Shown: positions 1 to 6,417 of the stretch, one piece after another
Position numbering within the stretch: position 1 is the first letter of the stretch
Layout: every line of letters begins with the position of its first letter
NCBI GenBank assembly: GCA_027623585.1
Contig: JAQBVK010000095.1
Location: 1 to 8,622, forward strand
DNA from: Planctomycetota bacterium
GTDB taxonomy: Bacteria; Planctomycetota; UBA1135
Direction: 5' to 3'
DNA length: 8,622 nucleotides
Notes under the pieces: generated by a model
What the model was told of the DNA's origin: nothing
What the model saw: only the letters and a program-made list of their open reading frames with translations
Databases searched by the model: none
Program-made: the position numbers and the translations under genes

Positions 1-1707
1 GGTTCGCTCCATCTGCCGCCGACGCTCGAGGCCTGGACCCACGCCTCGCCGGCGGCCAAGGTGGCGCGGACGCCGGTGGAGCTGAACTCAGCGACTCTGG
101 AATTCGAAGTCTCCGTTCGAGGAAGCGCGCCGGACTGCGAGCTCCTCTTTCCGGATTTATTGCGCCCGACGAGCGTCAACGGCGCATTGCTCGGAGAGTC
201 GAAGTTCGTCGTCCTTGACCCAGCGGTCGCCGTAAACCTGATCGAGGTCGAGGTGCGGCCGCATCTCGCGATCCAGCGCCTGCACGATCCGAGCGGGCGG
301 CCGTTGGCCGGCGGATCGATCAACGCCGCGCTGAAGAGTGGCGGCTCCTCCACCTCCTGGGGCGAACACCTCGACTCCCAGGGTCGCTACTTCTTCGACC
401 TCGAGCGCCGCCGAAACATGGAGCACATGGAGACGCTGCAGTTCAAGGTTTCGTGGCCGCCGGAGATCGGCAGCAGCGTGGCGCCACCGATTCCCGTTCA
501 GGATCTCGAGTTGTTGCCCCAACCCTTGATCCTGCGCTTCTCGAGCACGAAGACGTTGCACTTCCGCATCGTCGATCCGCAGCGCGCGCCGATCGCGGGT
601 GCCGAGGTCAGGCTCGGCGACGCATACGGCGCCGAGCAGCAGAGCGACGAGGACGGGCGGGCGTCTGCGTTGCAGTCGTCACCGCCGGCGGCGCAAGTCC
701 GCGTCCAGGCCGACGGCTACTTGACTGTGTACGAGGCCCTGACTGCCGCGTCCGAAGTCGAGCAAGAGGTGATCTTGTGGCCCGGATCCTGGATCGAGAT
801 CGTCGGCGCTGAGCAACCGGAGGACGGCTGGGGTCAACTCGACCTCGAGATCCTCTTCGATGGCGACGCAGACGGCTCACTGCTCACGCCACAGCGCTTC
901 CAGACTGGACAGTTCACGGAGAACTCCGGAAGCACTGGCACGGAGTCGAACAGCAGCAAACGCTTCTACAAACACACGACTGCGTTGAGCACGCAAGGCC
1001 GCGCCCGGCTCGACGGCATCCATGTCGACGTGCCGGCTACGGTGCGTGTCACGTACCACGGCTCGACCTTGCTCGAGACTCGGGTGCCGGTCCGGCCCGG
1101 CGACGGTGGGCACCCGGTCCAAGTGCCGAAGCTTCCCGAACTCGTGGAGGTGCGGGGTCGCGTCGTGGACCGCTCCGGCGCGCCGGTCCCTGGAGTTCAG
1201 ATCCGCGCGCGTTTCAGCGAGAGGGACAGCGTCACCGTGGAGAGCGGCCCTGACGGCGCGTTCCGCGTCGGTAGCGTCGTGACCGGCGCGAACGCTCGCC
1301 TGGTGTTCATCAAACCAGGCTACGGATACGAGGTGATGGACTACCTCGTCGAAGCGCGCGACGACGACTCGGTGGGCGAGGTGACCCTCGCTCCGGGAGC
1401 CCACCTCGTGGTGCGAATACTGCGTCCGGACGGCTCGCCGTTCGTCGCGGCTCCCGGATCGGCCGGCGACGGCTTCAAGCCCCGAATCGAGTGGAAGGAG
1501 GCCGTGATTCCGCCGAGTCCTGATCGCTCCGGGCTGGCGGCCGGCGAGTGGAGGTTCATGGAACTGCCTGCGCAAGGTGCTGGCATGCGTCTGAGCTACC
1601 CGGGAGACCGCTTTAGCGAGATGAGTGAGCAAGTTCCCGCTGGCGCTTTGCACTTCACGGTCACGCTGAGCGAGCAGGCGGTCGCCTGGCTCGACGGGCC
1701 CGGCTGA
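1..1707 (+). CDS. Multi-domain carboxypeptidase-regulatory-like (beta-sandwich) protein, 5' partial
   Basis: The reading frame is open from the first base to a TGA at 1705-1707, so 568 residues are visible and the true start lies outside the window; the GTG at 61 is probably internal. Numbering from base 1, at least three segments follow the CarboxypepD_reg / Ig-like pattern of a strand, 'G-x-P-(I/V)-x-G-(A/V)', then 'DGxF/A' and a 'GY' turn: about residues 88-135 (PSGRPLAGG), 184-260 (RAPIAGAEVRL, DEDGRA, ADGYL) and 381-467 (RGRVVDRSGAPVPGVQI, GPDGAFRV, KPGYGYE). A fourth related segment may begin near 463 (LRPDGSPF). These domains usually serve as beta-sandwich modules in exported or surface proteins. 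No enzyme motif, membrane segment or anchor is visible in this part. The gene converges on the S46 peptidase gene with a 26-bp gap and no clear terminator. The exact role is unknown. Confidence 0.8.
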   Translation, partial: GSLHLPPTLEAWTHASPAAKVARTPVELNSATLEFEVSVRGSAPDCELLFPDLLRPTSVNGALLGESKFVVLDPAVAVNLIEVEVRPHLAIQRLHDPSGRPLAGGSINAALKSGGSSTSWGEHLDSQGRYFFDLERRRNMEHMETLQFKVSWPPEIGSSVAPPIPVQDLELLPQPLILRFSSTKTLHFRIVDPQRAPIAGAEVRLGDAYGAEQQSDEDGRASALQSSPPAAQVRVQADGYLTVYEALTAASEVEQEVILWPGSWIEIVGAEQPEDGWGQLDLEILFDGDADGSLLTPQRFQTGQFTENSGSTGTESNSSKRFYKHTTALSTQGRARLDGIHVDVPATVRVTYHGSTLLETRVPVRPGDGGHPVQVPKLPELVEVRGRVVDRSGAPVPGVQIRARFSERDSVTVESGPDGAFRVGSVVTGANARLVFIKPGYGYEVMDYLVEARDDDSVGEVTLAPGAHLVVRILRPDGSPFVAAPGSAGDGFKPRIEWKEAVIPPSPDRSGLAAGEWRFMELPAQGAGMRLSYPGDRFSEMSEQVPAGALHFTVTLSEQAVAWLDGPG

Positions 1708-1733
1708 CGCAGACTCGGCGAGAATCCGCTCCT

Positions 1734-3665
1734 CTATTTCACGCCCATTTCCTTCAGCAGAGCGGGCGCGGGCCAGACGTCCTTCATCAACCACAGCACG
1801 TAGCGGATGTCCACCATCACGTTGCGGCTGCGCTCAGGATTCCAGCCGAAGTCGCCGGCCACGGCTTCGAAAACACGATCGAAGTTGAGGCCGACCAGGC
1901 GTCCCTTGCCGTCCACCACGGGCGAGCCGCTGTTGCCGCCGGTGGTGTCAGCGTCGGACAGGAAGCAGACGCGCAAGTTGCGCGCCGAAGGATTCTTCTC
2001 GACCGCGGCGATCACCGCGTCGGGCACGTCGAAGTCTCCCGCGCCGATGTTCTTGCGCAGCATGCCGTCCACGGTGGTGAACGGTAGGTGCGCGACGCCG
2101 TCGCGCGGCTCGTAACCCTTGACGCTGGCCACGCTCACGCGCAGCGTGCTGTTCGCATCCGGGTAGAAGCGCTTGCCACGCCACTGCTCCTGGGCCTCGA
2201 TCCAACGCGCGGCGACGTCCATGCGCCGGCCCGCCATCGAGTCGCGCCAATTGCCCATTTCACTCAGCGGCGTACGCAGCGACTCGGCCAAGGACTCGAA
2301 ACCGCCCTCGCGGCCTCCGTCCAGCCACGAAGTAACTTCGGCCAGACTCTGCGATTCCGGAAGCTGCGCGAACTCGGCGAGCAGCATCTCAGCGATGGCG
2401 AGATTGACTCCCTCTGGCGCTCCGCCCCGCAGCGCGCCGTTCAGGGAACCGAGCAGGAAGTCACGCTGCACGCGCGCCGCGTCGGCGCGGTCGAGTTCGA
2501 GAAGTTCGTCGAGCACGCCGTCGAACTTTTTCGTCAGCGCGCGGTCGGCGAGAATCCATTTGCTGATCGCGGCCTCTTCTTCCAGTTTGTGCGCGACGAC
2601 TTGATTGCGCTCCAGGCCCCAGACCTGTCCCTGCGCGTTCTTCATTACGTTCGCCAACGATTTGATCCGCGAAGCGATGCGGAGTTCCTGCTCCGGGTCG
2701 CCGGCCGCGTCTTCCTCGATCATGCGGATCATTTCGGAGTACACGCGATAGCGCAACGGGTAGAACAGCGCTTCCGCAGCCTCCACGGCCGCCGAGGTTG
2801 CGTAGCGGTTGGTGCGTCCCGGATAGCCGAGCACCATCACCAGGTCCGACTCCTCGACGCCGGAGGTACTGACCTCGAGCCAACGCGGCGCCTCGTAGGG
2901 AACGTTTTCCTCCGCGTCCCCTGCGGGCGAGCCGGTCGGGGACACGTAGGCGCGGAAGAAACTGAAATCGCCGGTGTGCCGCGGCCACATCCAGTTGTCA
3001 GTCTCGCCGCCGTACTCGCCGACGTCGCGCGGCGGCGCGTACACCAAGCGCACGTCGCGCAGCACGGTGCGGCGGATGCGCCGCCATTCGCGCCCTTCGA
3101 AATACGGGACGACGATCGCGCTCTCGAACTCGCCTTGGGCTTCCTCCTCCAATCGCGCCCGCTCCGCCTGCACCGCGCGCCAACGCTCGGCGGGATCCTC
3201 GCCGGCGGCTTCGGCCGCGGCGTGCATCTCGGCGGTCACGTCCTCATAGCCGCGCACGAAAGACACCGAGTAACCCGGCGCCGGAATCTCTTCCTCCCTG
3301 CTGGCGGAAACGAAGCCGTCTTCGAGGAGGTTGCGCTCCACCGTGCTCGCCGCATTGATCGCGGAGAAACCGCAGTGGTGGTTGGTGACGATCAAACCTT
3401 CCTTGCTGACGAAGCTTGCTGAGCAACCGTTGATTTGCACCGCGGCGGTCAACAAACCTTTCTCGCCATCCCAGATCTGCTTCGCACTCAGCTGCAAGCC
3501 GCGCTTTTTGAGCCCGGAGAAGTCGAGGTCGGAGAGTTGCTCCGGCAACCATTGGCCCTCGTCGGCGTGGGCGCCACCGCTTCGGAATACCAAGCAGAGG
3601 AGCAAGGCGCCGCTGATGGCGGCGGTGCGCGGCAGGAAGCGGGAGCGGCTCGGATGCGGACTCAT
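1734..3665 (-). CDS. Exported S46 family dipeptidyl-peptidase, DPP11-like
   Basis: This 643-residue serine exopeptidase should remove dipeptides from peptide N-termini in the periplasm. A signal peptide is clear: basic N-region, hydrophobic stretch at about 15-27 and an AHA cleavage site after residue 34. The chymotrypsin-fold triad of family S46 is recognisable: His97 in TNHHC, Asp233 in RHTGDFSFFR and Ser579 in TTGGNSGSPV. The Asn224-Trp225 pair lies where S46 enzymes bind the substrate amino group. Eighteen residues after the Ser, in GLNFDR, is Arg597; in the family an Arg here marks DPP11 (Asp/Glu preference), a Gly marks DPP7. Known DPP7/DPP11 proteins are about 710-720 residues, so this one is short, probably in the helical domain (about 280-500). 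It is the last gene of a minus-strand operon, 27 bp after the lipoprotein gene. The family assignment is firm; the specificity is inferred. Confidence 0.95.
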   Translation of the reverse strand: MSPHPSRSRFLPRTAAISGALLLCLVFRSGGAHADEGQWLPEQLSDLDFSGLKKRGLQLSAKQIWDGEKGLLTAAVQINGCSASFVSKEGLIVTNHHCGFSAINAASTVERNLLEDGFVSASREEEIPAPGYSVSFVRGYEDVTAEMHAAAEAAGEDPAERWRAVQAERARLEEEAQGEFESAIVVPYFEGREWRRIRRTVLRDVRLVYAPPRDVGEYGGETDNWMWPRHTGDFSFFRAYVSPTGSPAGDAEENVPYEAPRWLEVSTSGVEESDLVMVLGYPGRTNRYATSAAVEAAEALFYPLRYRVYSEMIRMIEEDAAGDPEQELRIASRIKSLANVMKNAQGQVWGLERNQVVAHKLEEEAAISKWILADRALTKKFDGVLDELLELDRADAARVQRDFLLGSLNGALRGGAPEGVNLAIAEMLLAEFAQLPESQSLAEVTSWLDGGREGGFESLAESLRTPLSEMGNWRDSMAGRRMDVAARWIEAQEQWRGKRFYPDANSTLRVSVASVKGYEPRDGVAHLPFTTVDGMLRKNIGAGDFDVPDAVIAAVEKNPSARNLRVCFLSDADTTGGNSGSPVVDGKGRLVGLNFDRVFEAVAGDFGWNPERSRNVMVDIRYVLWLMKDVWPAPALLKEMGVK

Positions 3666-3674
3666 CGTCCGGCC

Positions 3675-3680
3675 ATGGTA
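3675..3680 (-). promoter_or_regulatory. Possible -10 element (TACCAT) before the S46 peptidase
   Basis: Read on the minus strand, TACCAT ends 9 nt before the ATG at 3665. It fits TAnnnT and no Shine-Dalgarno site separates it from the start. No -35 match is visible 17 nt further upstream. It lies in the 27-bp gap after the lipoprotein gene, so it might give the peptidase its own leaderless transcript within the operon. The evidence is only position and pattern. Confidence 0.3.
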
Positions 3681-3692
3681 CGCGCCGCCCCG

Positions 3693-4433
3693 CTACCAGG
3701 AGATCGCGGTGCCGCCGGGTACGGAGGCTCGAACGCGCGCCTTCGGCAAGCGCTCCTCGACCCACTGCTCCTGCACCTCCGTGGCCCGAAGCAGTTCCAA
3801 TTCGACACGGATCCCTGGCGCGGATCCTTCGTAGTTCACGCCATGTTGCGCCAGCTGCGCAGGGTCGCCTTCGTCCGCCATCTGCGCCGCGTATCTCTCA
3901 TAGACTTCGTCGTCCGTGACGAGCTCCGCTTCCGCGCCGAAAGATTCGAGGAGCAGGCGCTTGCGGAGTTCGCGCTCCACGTGCGCACGCAGTCCGATTT
4001 CGCCGAGGCGTGCGAGCATGGCTTGCCGGATCGATCCGGTGGCGCGGAGCATTTCGGCATCCGCCGCGAGAACGAGTTCCTCCTCGAGCGCCGGCCAACG
4101 CCGTTCAGCTTCTTGCAGCAGCAGAACGTCATGCACCAAGGGTTCGAAGAGCGCGCGCGGATCCGCGAAGAAGGCGCGTGAGGCCTCCTCCGGAGTCGAG
4201 CGGCCATCCCAACACTCCGTCCATTGCGGCAGAAGATGTTCGCGGATGACCTCGGCATCGACCGCGCGCCCGTTCACCTCCAGACTCGCATCCGCCGGCA
4301 GCTCGGGCACGGTCCAAAACTTGAGCCCTTGCTCCGGAAGATCGCCGCTCTCCTTGGCGCAGGCCGCCAGCAACGCGGCCGCGAGGAACGCGCTGCAGAA
4401 CCGGTTCAACGGCTGGACGAGGCTCGCGCTCAC
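3693..4433 (-). CDS. SurA-N / parvulin-type chaperone-like lipoprotein lacking the PPIase domain
   Basis: This 246-residue protein starts with a GTG at 4433-4431. Residues 1-25 form a lipoprotein signal peptide with a hydrophobic run and the lipobox LLAAC (Cys25), so the mature protein should be membrane-anchored. Residues 51-66 (LEVNGRAVDAEVIREH) match the opening of SurA/PpiC-type N-terminal chaperone domains, and the helical region runs to LVTDDEVYERYAAQM (171-185), the usual 'v(t/s)deEv..yY' ending. In relatives a parvulin domain of about 90 residues follows. Here only about 60 residues remain, closing with VEERLPKARVRASVP, which resembles the end of such proteins (leader, Leu, Ala-x-Val). 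The protein thus looks like a holdase or chaperone without isomerase activity. The GTG overlaps the dehydrogenase stop (GTGA), implying translational coupling, and an exported peptidase follows. It could also be an unrelated helical lipoprotein; the resemblance was judged by eye. Confidence 0.7.
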   Translation of the reverse strand: MSASLVQPLNRFCSAFLAAALLAACAKESGDLPEQGLKFWTVPELPADASLEVNGRAVDAEVIREHLLPQWTECWDGRSTPEEASRAFFADPRALFEPLVHDVLLLQEAERRWPALEEELVLAADAEMLRATGSIRQAMLARLGEIGLRAHVERELRKRLLLESFGAEAELVTDDEVYERYAAQMADEGDPAQLAQHGVNYEGSAPGIRVELELLRATEVQEQWVEERLPKARVRASVPGGTAISW

Positions 4434-5179
4434 TTGGCCTCTGCGGGAATACGCACCGTCACCGTGTCCGGTCGTGCTTCAGGATCGAAGGCGATGGCCA
4501 GGAAGTGCTGCGCGACGAATCCCATCGAGTTGAAGGCTCCGTCTCGCTCGAACTGCCGGAACCGCTCCACGTCCGGGAAGTTCTCGACGCTCTGCCCGCG
4601 AATCAATTCCTGCATCGCTGTGTTCACGATGCCGGGCGCCACCGCGTAGGCTCGCAATCCCGACGAGGCTTCTTCGAGCTGCAGCGCCTCCGTGAGACGG
4701 TCCACCGCCGCCTTACCCATGCAGTAGGCCGCCCAGCCCGCGTAGCCCTTCCACGCCGCTCCGCTCGAGACGTTGATCAGCACGCCGCCTTTCTGCGGTT
4801 CCACGAAACGCCGCAGATACGCGTGACTGCCGTGCAGCACGCCGAAGACGTTGACTTCGAAGTGGCGCCGCAGCTCCTCGGCTGCGAGATGACGCACGGG
4901 CGCGATCGGTTCGAGCATGCCCGCGTTGTTGATCCAAAGATCGACGCGGCCGAAGCGCTGCGCTGCCGCCGCGGCGAACTCCTCCATCGCCGCCGCATCC
5001 GCGACGTCGAAGCGCCGCGCCAACACTGCGTCTCCATCGTCCTCGAACGCCGTCGTCCCGCGTGCACATAGCGCGAGCCGCATTCCGCGCGCCCGAAAAT
5101 CCTTCGCAAGTCCAGCGCCGATGCCGCGACTCGCCCCGGTGATCACCGCGACCTTGCCGCTCAAGTCAGGAAGCGCCAT
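4430..5179 (-). CDS. Short-chain dehydrogenase/reductase (classical SDR)
   Basis: This 249-residue NAD(P)-dependent oxidoreductase is the usual length for a classical SDR and shows every core motif: the cofactor-binding TGASRGIG (14-21), Asp58 near the adenine, NNAG (84-87), catalytic Ser139 in VSS, Tyr152 and Lys156 (YCMGK) and PG at 182-183 followed by Thr187. Arg18 together with Arg40 in CARG suggests a preference for NADP(H). The substrate cannot be read from the sequence. The frame stays open far upstream (to about 5749) across the opposite strand of the dus gene, but the homology begins at MALPDLSGKVAVITG, so ATG 5179 is chosen. The gene is first in a minus-strand operon; its TGA overlaps the next gene's GTG. 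It faces away from dus across 22 bp. Its functional link to the lipoprotein and peptidase is unclear. Confidence 0.93.
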   Translation of the reverse strand: MALPDLSGKVAVITGASRGIGAGLAKDFRARGMRLALCARGTTAFEDDGDAVLARRFDVADAAAMEEFAAAAAQRFGRVDLWINNAGMLEPIAPVRHLAAEELRRHFEVNVFGVLHGSHAYLRRFVEPQKGGVLINVSSGAAWKGYAGWAAYCMGKAAVDRLTEALQLEEASSGLRAYAVAPGIVNTAMQELIRGQSVENFPDVERFRQFERDGAFNSMGFVAQHFLAIAFDPEARPDTVTVRIPAEAK

Positions 5180-5201
5180 GGGGCTAGAATAGTCGCGCGG
5201 C
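5180..5201. promoter_or_regulatory. Divergent promoter gap with a shared AT-rich -10 element
   Basis: Only 22 bp separate the start codons of the dehydrogenase (minus) and dus (plus). The single AT-rich patch at 5185-5191 reads TAGAAT on the plus strand (5185-5190), 11 nt before the dus ATG, and TATTCT on the minus strand (5191-5186), 6 nt before the dehydrogenase ATG. Symmetric -10 elements can fire both ways in bacteria. Neither start has a Shine-Dalgarno site, and an in-frame TAG at 5190-5192 stops dus from starting further upstream. No good -35 boxes were found on either side; they would lie inside the coding regions. The promoter function is inferred. Confidence 0.5.
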
Positions 5202-6188
5202 ATGCGCACTCTCGCCCTCGGATCGCTGCGGATCTCGCCGCCGATGATGCTCGCGCCGATGGAAGGCGTGACCGATCCTTGTTTCCGCGACCTGCTGATC
5301 GAGACCAGCGGCGCGGACGCGGTCGGCGCGGCGTGCACGGAGTTCATCCGCGTGACCGAAATCCCACTCACGCCGGAACGCGTGCGCGCGGAACTCGAAT
5401 CGCATCGCGGCTGCCGCACCGCGCTCGGCGTGCAGATCATGGGGAACCGCGTGGAGGCGGTCGCCGCTTCCGCCGCGATCGCCGCTGCCGAAGGCGCGGC
5501 CTTCGTCGACCTCAACTTCGGCTGCCCCGCTCCGCGCGTGTTCCAGCACTGCGCCGGCAGCGCGCTCCTCGCCGACCCCGCGCGCCTCGAAGCCTTGGTG
5601 CGCGCGACCGTCGAAGCGGTGGCGGGCGCGGTCCCGGTCACGGCGAAAATTCGAGCCGGCATCACCGACGACCGCGGTCTCGAGGACATCGCGCGCCGCG
5701 TCGAAGCTGCGGGCGCCGCCGCGCTCATCGTGCACGCGCGCTTGCGCATCGAACGCTATGAAGTGCCCGCGAGTTGGGAACGCATCGCGCGCGCCAAGGC
5801 GGTCGTGAGCATCCCGGTGATCGGCAACGGCAGCGCAGATGACGCGGCCGCCGCCACCGCGATGTTCGAACGCACCGGCTGCGACGCCGTGATGATCGGG
5901 CGCGGCGCCCTCGCCGACCCGTGGGTATTCCGCGCCTGGCTCGCCGCGCAACGCGGTGAATCCTTCACTTCTCCGAACGCCGAGGAGCGTCTGCGCTGGA
6001 TCGAGACCTATGCCGAGCGCATGCAGCAGCGCGGCGCGACTCCTGCGCAAGCGCTGGGCCGCGCCAAGCAAGCCTTGAAGGCCGCTGCTGGCGCCGGGCA
6101 CGTGCCTGCGGAACCCGTGTCTGCTGCGCTGCGCGCCCAGACCTTGGCCGAGTTCATGGATCGCGCGGCGGACCGCGCCGCTTGCTAG
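5202..6188 (+). CDS. dus: tRNA-dihydrouridine synthase (Dus family)
   Basis: This 328-residue FMN enzyme reduces uridine to dihydrouridine in the D-loop of tRNAs, using NADPH, in the cytoplasm. The TIM-barrel motifs appear in order: MLAPMEGVTD (16-25) at the FMN site, LNFGCPAPRV with the proton-donor Cys108, CAGSALL (117-123), VTAKIRAGI with Lys149, VHAR with His178, IPVIGNG (204-210) and MIGRGALADPWVF (231-243) binding the FMN phosphate. The helical tRNA-binding domain follows from about 255. The length is normal for the family. DusA, DusB and DusC types cannot be told apart confidently by eye. The start is well bounded: an in-frame TAG lies four codons upstream of ATG 5202. There is no Shine-Dalgarno site. 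The stop lies 5 bp from the stop of the convergent small lipoprotein gene. Confidence 0.95.
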   Translation: MRTLALGSLRISPPMMLAPMEGVTDPCFRDLLIETSGADAVGAACTEFIRVTEIPLTPERVRAELESHRGCRTALGVQIMGNRVEAVAASAAIAAAEGAAFVDLNFGCPAPRVFQHCAGSALLADPARLEALVRATVEAVAGAVPVTAKIRAGITDDRGLEDIARRVEAAGAAALIVHARLRIERYEVPASWERIARAKAVVSIPVIGNGSADDAAAATAMFERTGCDAVMIGRGALADPWVFRAWLAAQRGESFTSPNAEERLRWIETYAERMQQRGATPAQALGRAKQALKAAAGAGHVPAEPVSAALRAQTLAEFMDRAADRAAC

Positions 6189-6193
6189 GGCAA

Positions 6194-6349
6194 CTAGACC
6201 GGCTGCACGCCTTCGACGGCAGGCTGCTCGATCTGCTGGTTCCTCATCTGCAGATCCTCCTCGGGCTTCTTCTCTTCTTTCTTGCTGCAAGAAGTGGCGC
6301 CAAGCAAGAACAGGGCGGCAACGGCGAGGAACGCGAGGCGTTGAATCAT
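6194..6349 (-). CDS. Small hypothetical lipoprotein (51 aa)
   Basis: A 51-codon frame from ATG 6349 to TAG 6194 encodes a short precursor with a basic N-region (MIQRL), a hydrophobic core (AFLAVAALFLLGA) and Cys21 in GATSC, which reads as a signal-peptidase-II site although the -3 residue is Ala rather than Leu. Cleavage would leave a peptide of about 31 residues, starting CSKKEEKKPEED and continuing with a polar, Gln-rich tail (MRNQQIEQPAVEGVQPV). The lipobox, the charged linker directly after the Cys and the fit between two genes argue that it is real. A TACACT hexamer ends 6 nt before the ATG; no Shine-Dalgarno site is present. It is convergent with dus and divergent from the SatD-like gene. 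The function is unknown; it resembles many tiny envelope lipoproteins. Confidence 0.7.
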   Translation of the reverse strand: MIQRLAFLAVAALFLLGATSCSKKEEKKPEEDLQMRNQQIEQPAVEGVQPV

Positions 6350-6355
6350 GGCGCG

Positions 6356-6361
6356 AGTGTA
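6356..6361 (-). promoter_or_regulatory. Possible -10 element (TACACT) of the small lipoprotein gene
   Basis: On the minus strand TACACT matches four of six bases of TATAAT, with the key TA...T, and lies 6 nt before the ATG at 6349. A weak TTCAAC lies 17 nt upstream (6384-6379). Transcription would start at or next to the start codon. The call rests on pattern and spacing only. Confidence 0.4.
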
Positions 6362-6379
6362 CGCCCCGCCCCCTGCGGG

Positions 6380-6408
6380 TTGAAGGCCCCGTCACAACCG
6401 AATAGCAT
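6380..6408 (+). promoter_or_regulatory. Sigma70-like promoter of the SatD-like gene (TTGAAG-17-TAGCAT)
   Basis: TTGAAG (6380-6385) and TAGCAT (6403-6408) are separated by exactly 17 bp, the ideal spacing for a vegetative sigma factor, and each matches four of six consensus bases. The expected transcription start, about 6415, is only a few bases before the GTG at 6418, which implies a leaderless or nearly leaderless mRNA. This is the best-formed promoter in the window. Confidence 0.55.
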
Positions 6409-6417
6409 TGTGCCCCA

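Noticed and set aside
877..1794. 305-codon open frame on the minus strand
   Set aside because: Antisense to the carboxypeptidase-regulatory-like protein and overlaps the end of the S46 gene; no motif supports it.
2088..3422. 444-codon open frame on the plus strand
   Set aside because: It lies entirely antisense to the S46 peptidase, whose motifs and signal peptide are clear. Its protein is rich in Arg, His and Ala without recognisable motifs, typical of mirrored frames in GC-rich DNA.
3435..4181. 248-codon open frame on the plus strand
   Set aside because: Antisense to the 5' part of the S46 gene and most of the lipoprotein gene; both of those have export signals and family motifs.
5180..5749. 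190-residue N-terminal extension of the dehydrogenase frame
   Set aside because: Classical SDR homology begins at the ATG at 5179. The extension is Ser/Arg/Ala-rich and antisense to the catalytic part of dus.
6185..6192. CTAGGGCA at the dus stop, identical to the first 8 bases of the palindrome ends
   Set aside because: The match stops after 8 bases and no inverted partner is near. A chance 8-mer match is plausible; not enough for a remnant element.
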